Shown: in pieces, positions 58,350 through 64,000 of the stretch
Layout: each line of letters opens with the position of its first letter
Numbering within the stretch: position 1 is the first letter of the stretch
Assembly (NCBI GenBank): GCA_023105745.1
Contig: JALGQZ010000011.1
Location: 31,742,612 to 31,806,611, forward strand
DNA from: Austropuccinia psidii
Taxonomy: Eukaryota > Basidiomycota > Pucciniomycetes > Pucciniales > Sphaerophragmiaceae
Direction of reading: 5' to 3'
DNA: 64,000 bases
The notes under the pieces: generated by a model
Database searches by the model: none
Told to the model about the DNA's origin: nothing
What the model saw: only the letters and a program-made list of their open reading frames with translations
Translations under genes and position numbers: made by a program

Positions 58350-59613
58350 TTGGCTACCCTTCCGGATGCATTGTCATGTTGGGAAAATGTTTACCCAGAG
58401 TGGGGGGAAGATTTCATCAGAAAGAATCCAATGAATTATCAAAAAATAATCAAGAAAGATGAAATTCAAGCCTCAAAGTTCTTTGCAGTCAATGTGGAAT
58501 CATTTTCAAGTTTGATTGACTCAATTCAAAAAGAATTATGGCAAGATCTTCAATATAGAAGTATTCTTCAAGATTTGGGTAAAGGTAAATCTGTCCAAGA
58601 TTATTCTCTTGATTCCTCTTGCAAACTTCTCCTGTTCAAAGATTGGGTTGTGGTTCCAAATGACCCCACAATTCAACTCAGCATACTTCAAAAGAGGCAT
58701 TAATCTCCTCTAGGTTGACACCCTGGCCAAGAGAAGACTCTCAAACTTGTCAAGAGGGACTTTCACTGGTCTGGCATGACTCTACTTATCAAGGATTATG
58801 TATCATCCTGTCAACAGTGTTCAAGAAACAAAAATATTCATCACAAGAAGTTTGGACTCCTCAAACCTCTTCCAATTCCATATGTTCCTTGGATTTGTCT
58901 TTCAATGTATTTCATCACTCAATTTCCACTGTCCAATTCTTTTGACTCAATCCTTGTCATAGTGGACAGATTATCAAAAATGGCAGTTTTTATTCCAACA
59001 ATGTCTTCAATAACTCCACTAGATTTGGCCCATTTATTCATCAAGAATATTTTCTCAAAGCATGGCCCTCCTTCAAGCATTGTTAGTGATAGAGGTTCTC
59101 TTTTTTTATTCCTTTTTGACAAATCTTTGTCAGCAGCTTAAGATTTCAAGAGATCTGTCAACTTCTTACCATCGAGAAACTGATGGACAGACATAGAGGG
59201 TAAATCAGATACTAGAACAGTACCTTTGGATGTATGTCAGTTATCATCAAGATGATTGGAACACCTGGCTCCCTCTGGCTGAATTTGGCTACAATAACCC
59301 TGACCACTCTTCAACAAAACAATCACCATTTTTTACTGTTTATGGAAGAGATCCACAATTTGACTCAGTTAAAATTACTCAAGATACTCCTGGTGGAAAG
59401 TTATCAACAAAAATCCAATCAGTACAGCAAGATGTCAAGAGAGAACTTGAAGTTGCCATAAGCAGGTTTCAGAGGTATGCAGATAAAAGTAGAGCAAGTC
59501 CACCTGTTTTCAATCCTGGTGACATGGTATGGCATTCTTCCAAGACCATCAAATCAACTAGACCCTCCAAAAAACTGTCTGAAAGATGGTTGGGCTCTTC
59601 CAATCTTGAATAA
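58350..59613 (+). pseudogene. Integrase, element D, catalytic residues lost
   Basis: 58350-58703 begins at the end of RNase H (LPDALSCWENVYPEWGEDF) and includes VPNDPTIQLSILQKRH. Two stops lie within the zinc domain, whose CQQC pair remains at 58776-59141. The first catalytic Asp is replaced (ICLSMYFITQFPLS, where MDFI is expected). The second is kept (IVSDRGSLF). The frame breaks at about 59141, and the Glu after TDGQT is a TAG at 59194-59196. 59230-59613 continues WLPLAEFGYNNPDHSSTKQSPFFTVYGRDP and the SH3-like NPGDMVWHSSKTIK. At least two of the three DDE residues are gone. Confidence 0.92.
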
Positions 59614-59965
59614 AGTAAGAACCCATGCCCACCACCTCAAGTTCCAATCTCAATGGAAGTCCATCCACCCAGTCTTCCATATTTCACTCTTAGAACCAGT
59701 CAAGACATCAACAATCCCAAATAGGCATCAAGAGCCTCCTCCTCCAATCATCATTGAAGCAGAGGAATGGGAAGTCCATCAAATACTGGACTCAAAGCTC
59801 AAGAGAGGAAAATTATGGTATTTGGTGGAATGGGAAGGTTTCAGTAAAGACTCAGAAAGATCCATTTGGGAACAAACTAAAAACCTCAAGAATTGTTTTG
59901 AACTGGTCCAGGATTTTCATTCTTTATATCCTGACAAGCCAGGACCCAATTCTTCAAGACCTTGA
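59600..59965 (+). pseudogene. Integrase C-terminal chromodomain, element D
   Basis: After a frame change near 59600 the sequence reads HHLKFQSQWKSIHPVFHISLLEPV, then EAEEWEVHQILDSKLKRGKLWYLVEWEGFSKDSERSIWEQTKNL. This is a classical chromodomain (aromatic residues in LWYLVEWEG and IWE), which in chromoviruses tethers integration to heterochromatin marks. It ends with DKPGPNSSRP and a stop at 59963-59965. The chromodomain fold itself appears intact. Confidence 0.93.
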
Positions 59966-60757
59966 TTGTTTATGGTGCTTGGTGGGGAGAGGAATTACAA
60001 AAGGTATGTCCCACTTCTGGTATGCACCTTTAGAGGTATTCTACCCTTTTTGTTGTAAGCATCACCTTGGCCACTCTCTGAGCACTCTGCAATTTTTGGA
60101 AACAGATCTTTGGCCTGGCTTTCAACATCAATTGCAAAAATTAAGGCCATTTTCACTTGGGAAAATGGACCATTCCTTTTATTAATTTTTTTCCAAGTCT
60201 TTCCAATTCCAAGTCATTCCTTCAGAAAAATTTATTTTCTTTTTATGGCACTGGCAGGAGTGGTAATTACCAAAAGTAAGTTCCTATCCTGGTGTGCACT
60301 TCCCTGAGGGGTCTACAATCTTTCAAAGCATCACCTTGGCCACTTTGTGAGCACCTGGAATCAATTTTTTCTTTCCAGGTCCTTGGCCAAATTCAAAATC
60401 AATTATCAACCTCTGTGATGAAGATTGTAATCTCTTCAATATTCATTTATCTTTATTTGTTTCTTTTGTTTTCTTATTTTCAATTTCATTCTTTTATTTT
60501 TATTTTATTTTCATTTCAAATTTTTCTTTATTTACATCAAAATAAATTCATGAACAACCATAATTCATTTTCAAAATTATATCAATCATGAAGCCAATGT
60601 CAAAAGAAGAGCAAGCAAGTCCCCTCATATGTCAAATTCTTTATATCAGTTTTCAAATTTCTAACTTAATCATTCCTCTTGAATCCCTCTCTCAAAATAT
60701 TTCCAATATCCTTAACAGGATTAACCTTGTATTGGTGCTCAGGAGCTCAACATTTCA
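59966..60757 (+). repeat. 3' untranslated region of D with a ~270-bp duplication
   Basis: Two imperfect units start at about 59970 and 60240. Both contain GG.AATTAC.AAAAGTA, TGTGCACTT/TATGCACCTT and AAGCATCACCTTGGCCAC (60057 and 60327, 270 bases apart). The rest is AT-rich. No ORF of note. Confidence 0.8.
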
Positions 60758-60770
60758 AGGTGGGGGGTAC
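60758..60770 (+). other. Polypurine tract of element D
   Basis: AAGGTGGGGGGTAC ends at the TGTGACAACC start of the 3' LTR; primer for plus-strand DNA synthesis. Confidence 0.9.
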
Positions 60771-60892
60771 TGTGACAACCATGGCAATTCACTCTCTTGG
60801 ACCTCAATATGTCATATCCATGCCATACCCAATATATGGGAATTTGGCCATATCCATGATCATTTGCCAAAATGACCATTGTCGTTATTTAT

Positions 60893-61002
60893 GGCCTTTA
60901 TGGTCAATTAATCATCTGGGGCCACCCTGGCCCCTTCACCATCATCAGGCCTTTATGGTCAATCAATCATCTGGGGACACCCTGGCCCCTTCACCATCAT
61001 CA
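60893..61002 (+). repeat. 55-bp tandem duplication in the D 3' LTR
   Basis: Two copies of a unit starting GGCCTTTATGGTCAAT and ending CACCATCATCA. One copy in the 5' LTR (about 50993-51050), so it arose in the 3' LTR after insertion. Confidence 0.9.
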
Positions 61003-61936
61003 GGCCTTTCCTTGCCAGTTTCTTCTTTTGGGAAATGTTGGGTATTTTCCATTCAACAGGGAAGATACATCCCAAAGGCCTGTATTTGGCTTTTTAAGCT
61101 TTAAATACAGTTTTGTGTATTTTGTGCATTTTTTCTGTATTCAGCTGTATATGCCATTTTCCCATGTATTATGGGAAATATGCCCAAAAGGCCATATCAC
61201 ACCTTTTGAGGCTTAATTTCCAGTTTTGTGCATTTTTGGGCACTTTGCGCAAATACAGTTTTAAAGCTGCATAAGATGTATTTGGCCAAAAACACAAAAA
61301 TGGCCAAATCACCCAAAAGACACTTTCTCACCTTTGAAGCCACTCCAACCCAATTTTCACTTATATCCTCCTGGAATCACTCCAGAAGACCTTTGGCCAC
61401 TTTCAACCTCCAATAACCAAAAGTGCCATAAATGGTGTTATACACCATTATGCATCTTTTTTCAGAAGCAATCCAATGGCGCCAATATCAGATGGTTATT
61501 TGCACTTTTCATCAGTTCATCAAGGCACATCATCCAGAGAATTAATCAAGCCTCAAGGGCAAGTGTCAAACCTCAAATACCAATGACACCATCAAGCAAT
61601 AATGGGTGATTCTCATTCACAGTATTCCTTCAAGGGAATACTGGCAGTTCATTCTCAAGAGATATTCAAGAGGCAGCTCCAAAACAACCTGTTGAGGGTC
61701 AATTCTCCATCAATTCATCTTGGAAACCACATTGATTCAATACAGTCTGGATTCATCAAGACCTGTATTTCATTCATACAACATGAGAAGATCATTCAAA
61801 CCTGTTCATTTCTCAATTTGGCAAGGTGTACATTCCATCAGCCAATCAATACAGCTTCCAGTACTCAATACGGGTCAGCTGCCAGCCTGAAGGAATCAAG
61901 CTCTCAACCTTTCACATATACCAGCCTCCTTTGACC

Positions 61937-61955
61937 CTGGGGGGTTTCCCCCCAG
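61937..61955 (+). other. G/C hairpin in the D LTR
   Basis: CTGGGGGGTTTCCCCCCAG forms a perfect 8-bp stem with a 3-nt loop; the 5' LTR has CTGGGGGGTTTTCCCCCAG at 53848-53866. It stands out in AT-rich DNA and precedes the ATCAATATA word. Confidence 0.85.
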
Positions 61956-62344
61956 TTCATCAATATATTTTGATTTTATTTTATATTTATTTATCTTACC
62001 ATTTTTTTAAGTGATTAATGATATTATCAAGTCAGTCATTTAGCACCTTTTCTCTTTTCTATCTTTGCCTGTCAATGGATATTTGGTGGTCATATCCTTA
62101 CTAATTCAATTGTTCATTTTGGCAGGTTGAAACATTGATTAAGGACCCACTTGGTTGGCTCTTTGGCCATTTGGATTTTCATTTCTGTTATTGCATCTGA
62201 TCTTTGTACTTGTATTCTTCTTAAAGAAATTCCATTCTTGACTTTTATTTTCTTTATTCTTTTGGAGTCTTCCAAGTGAGTTCCCTGATTGGTGTGTGCC
62301 AGGCCACTCTTGTTTTTCTGTCCAAGAGCCCCTGTGACAGAGAA

Positions 62345-62690
62345 TTCAAAAACAAACATCCAACCTTTCCTGTTAGTCTAGTAACACATTACACTTTAAG
62401 TGATAAGGAGTTATTCCCTTTAAGAAATGAAACATCCTTAGAGGTACCTCCACTTGATCAAAGTGAAGAGAAAGAGGTACTCAAAATCTTGAAAAAATGA
62501 AGACTTAGGGAAAAGATGAAAGAAAATACTTGGTCGGGTACAAATATCCACAACATGAAGATGAATGAATTTCAGCAGAAAAGATACCTGATTCCCAAAT
62601 GTTTCTCAGAAGATTAAGACATGAGAGAAGACCAATTCCTCAATCAAACATTTGAATTGTGTGCTTTACATACTTACATGTATAAGTTGA
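62345..62690 (+). pseudogene. Integrase C-terminus, element G
   Basis: Continues the G integrase after D with NKHPTFPVSL, HYTLSDKELFPLRNETSLEVPPLDQSEEKEVLKILKK, matching the C-terminus of B's integrase. Further blocks (YLIPK, DMREDQFL, FELCAL) are readable in mixed frames up to about 62670. A short local insertion and several stops occur near 62540-62590. Confidence 0.88.
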
Positions 62691-62780
62691 GAGGTGGGAC
62701 AGTGGATGATAACCCCCCGAATTAACTTGGGGTATACTACTAAAGAAAATTGTAGTATAATTTTTTTTGGTGGTAGGGAA
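62691..62780 (+). other. 3' end and polypurine tract of element G
   Basis: Short non-coding 3' end. TTTTTTTTGGTGGTAGGGAA ends at 62780, directly before the 3' LTR; the same purine tract is used by B. Confidence 0.8.
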
Positions 62781-64000
62781 TGTCAGCCTGTGAGGTATAT
62801 ATGACATACCCATAAGACCACAAATAGCTTTATATACAGCTTATTTAGTCTTGAACAGACTTTTCAGTTTAAATTAAAATACAAAATAACAAAAAATAAG
62901 CATAACTTTTGTTTGGATAAACAAAATTATAATTATTATGTTCTTTTTGGATTCTACACCAGAAATAACCTAGGGTACACCCATAGGGTGTTATACCCAA
63001 AAATACTTATTTCTTAAGTTATTGGAAGATTTAAGAATCTAACAGTAATAATGTAGCTTTTTTAACATTTTTTAAAAATTTGTCAAATTTAAGCTTAAAT
63101 AAGCTTAAATTGAAAGTTCCATAAGGTTTATGCAAACTTACCAAAATTTTAGTTAAGATTGAGGTGTTGTGTATATTTACTGAATTGACTAAGGATTTGC
63201 CATATAGGATGCAAATCCTGTGTGAGCTCAATTTAACAGTGTTTAAGGCCATAGTATGGCTTTAAATAAATAAAAGGGCAAAATCCATTCAAAAAGGTGG
63301 AACAAAGGAAAAAGACCAAACAGAGCTGGGGTACCCAACTTTTTAGATCTGCAAGGATTCAATTAAGGTTTTCCGCCTGTATTGGAGGATTTTCAACCTT
63401 ATTTAACTTCAAGATTAGACTTTGATCCAACCTTAAAGTTTCAAATATTGTTATCCCAACCTGGACATGAATTTCAAGCTGCCAGAGGGTAAATTCCAAT
63501 ATTCAAGATTAAAATTAAAGTTTTTAGACCTGTCAAGGTTTAAATCAGCTTAAAAAGCTTAAATAAGCTCAAAAATTCAAATTTACAAGCATTAAACCAT
63601 TATAAAAAGTTAAGGTTTAGTGTGTATTGCTATTTTACATGGAAAAATAGCAATAACTTCAAAAACTCATTAAAAAGCCAAATCTTAATAGATTTGCTTG
63701 AAAATTTCACACAGCTTACAATTAAATGTTATCTGTGTATAAAATGAATTGTAAGTATCCTTTATAAACAGGGGTTACTAATAATTAGCCTGCAAAATTA
63801 CTCTTTTAATCTGCAGACATAAAAAGACTCTATTCATCACTGTTTTTGTCCATAAGCTCAATCCAATCCAATTATATTTAACATTTAAACAGCTAAAGTT
63901 TTATTATATATAAAATCTTATTATTAAAGTAATCCTTACGTTATTTTATTCTTTATTAATTTTAAATTAAAGAATTTAGATAATAGAATTCAGATTTTTT
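62781..64000 (+). repeat. 3' LTR of element G, truncated by the window
   Basis: Starts TGTCAGCCTGTGAGG and matches the 5' LTR (6652-8610) from 62982 on. It is the reverse complement of the B LTRs at moderate divergence. Near 63810 about 310 bp present in the 5' LTR (7463-7774) are missing. Continues beyond the window. Confidence 0.9.

Larger units (their letters stand above)
50873..62339 (+). mobile_element. Chromovirus D (gypsy with chromodomain)
   Basis: Complete plus-strand element of 11,467 bp (about 9.6 kb without a solo LTR). LTRs are at 50873-54252 (with insertion) and 60771-62339. TSD GAGAA lies at 50868-50872 and 62340-62344. Order: 5' LTR, leader, gag with CCHC, protease, RT, RNase H, integrase, chromodomain, 3' UTR, PPT, 3' LTR. 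Removing it restores the G integrase reading frame. Several catalytic residues are replaced, so it is inactive. Confidence 0.95.
60771..62339 (+). repeat. 3' LTR of D (1569 bp)
   Basis: Begins TGTGACAACCATGG and ends AGCCCCTGTGACA. It contains a 55-bp tandem duplication at 60893-61002 absent from the 5' LTR, and a perfect hairpin at 61937-61955. By eye the two LTRs differ by several percent, so D is older than B. Confidence 0.93.
6652..64000 (+). mobile_element. Gypsy element G, the scaffold of the window
   Basis: Oldest recognisable insertion, plus strand, extending past the right edge. Its parts occur in correct order but separated by later insertions: 5' LTR remnant 6652-8610, leader 8611-9316, gag to integrase 9317-14044, integrase core 50057-50870, integrase tail 62345-62690, PPT near 62770, 3' LTR 62781-64000+. 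Continuity is shown by protein homology to B: the block LMIHIQEPS ends at 14040, and VVHMDW resumes at about 50065. In the same way the integrase reading GKL*GE at 50870 continues as NKHPTFPVS at about 62351. The interrupting DNA is the TRIM plus H (14045-50051) and D (50873-62339). Confidence 0.9.

Overview
This 64 kb window is very AT-rich eukaryotic DNA made almost entirely of nested transposons; I see no convincing host gene, tRNA or rRNA. The gag and pol sequences (Ty3/gypsy types, including a chromovirus) and the very long LTRs fit a rust fungus (Pucciniales). The Gag N-termini near 9317 and 30467, and the chromovirus Gag near 55.1 kb, resemble proteins I remember from Austropuccinia psidii (myrtle rust). 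That name is recollection, not a search result.

The layout is a set of nested insertions that can be ordered from target-site duplications (TSDs). The scaffold is a plus-strand gypsy element, G: 5' LTR remnant 6652-8610, gag-pol 9317-14044, integrase resuming at 50057-50870 and 62345-62690, and a 3' LTR from 62781 past the right edge. Minus-strand gypsy element A (1-6651, left end outside the window) sits in G's 5' LTR. A 464-bp miniature LTR element (TRIM-like, 117-bp LTRs, TSD GTGCC/GTACC) sits in G's integrase. It is itself split by the 35.5-kb minus-strand gypsy H (14109-49646, LTRs of 1934 bp, TSD ACGGG/ACCGG). H contains a young gypsy B (20527-33340, TSD GATAT), a solo LTR (34136-35559, TSD AAACC) and a Tc1/mariner element (37210-38875, TA). 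B carries a solo LTR inside gag (28042-29964, TSD CCTTG). On the right, plus-strand chromovirus D (50873-62339, TSD GAGAA) lies in G's integrase, and D's 5' LTR carries another solo LTR (51536-53441, TSD GCACT).

All the coding regions are broken. In the least decayed element, B, the protease and reverse transcriptase motifs are intact but the integrase has stops. H is odd: its gag-protease part (47.5-44.0 kb) and its RT-integrase part (19.3-16.1 kb) are separated by a long stretch holding two related unknown ORF regions, a small coiled-coil ORF, low-complexity DNA and a recurring ~19-bp motif. Once identified insertions are subtracted, H is still about 19.6 kb.

The items most worth following are the TRIM-like element with A/B-box-like sequences, the duplicated accessory ORFs and dispersed motif of H, the unusual shared primer-binding-site-like sequence of the A/B/G family, and CpG decay between sister solo LTRs.
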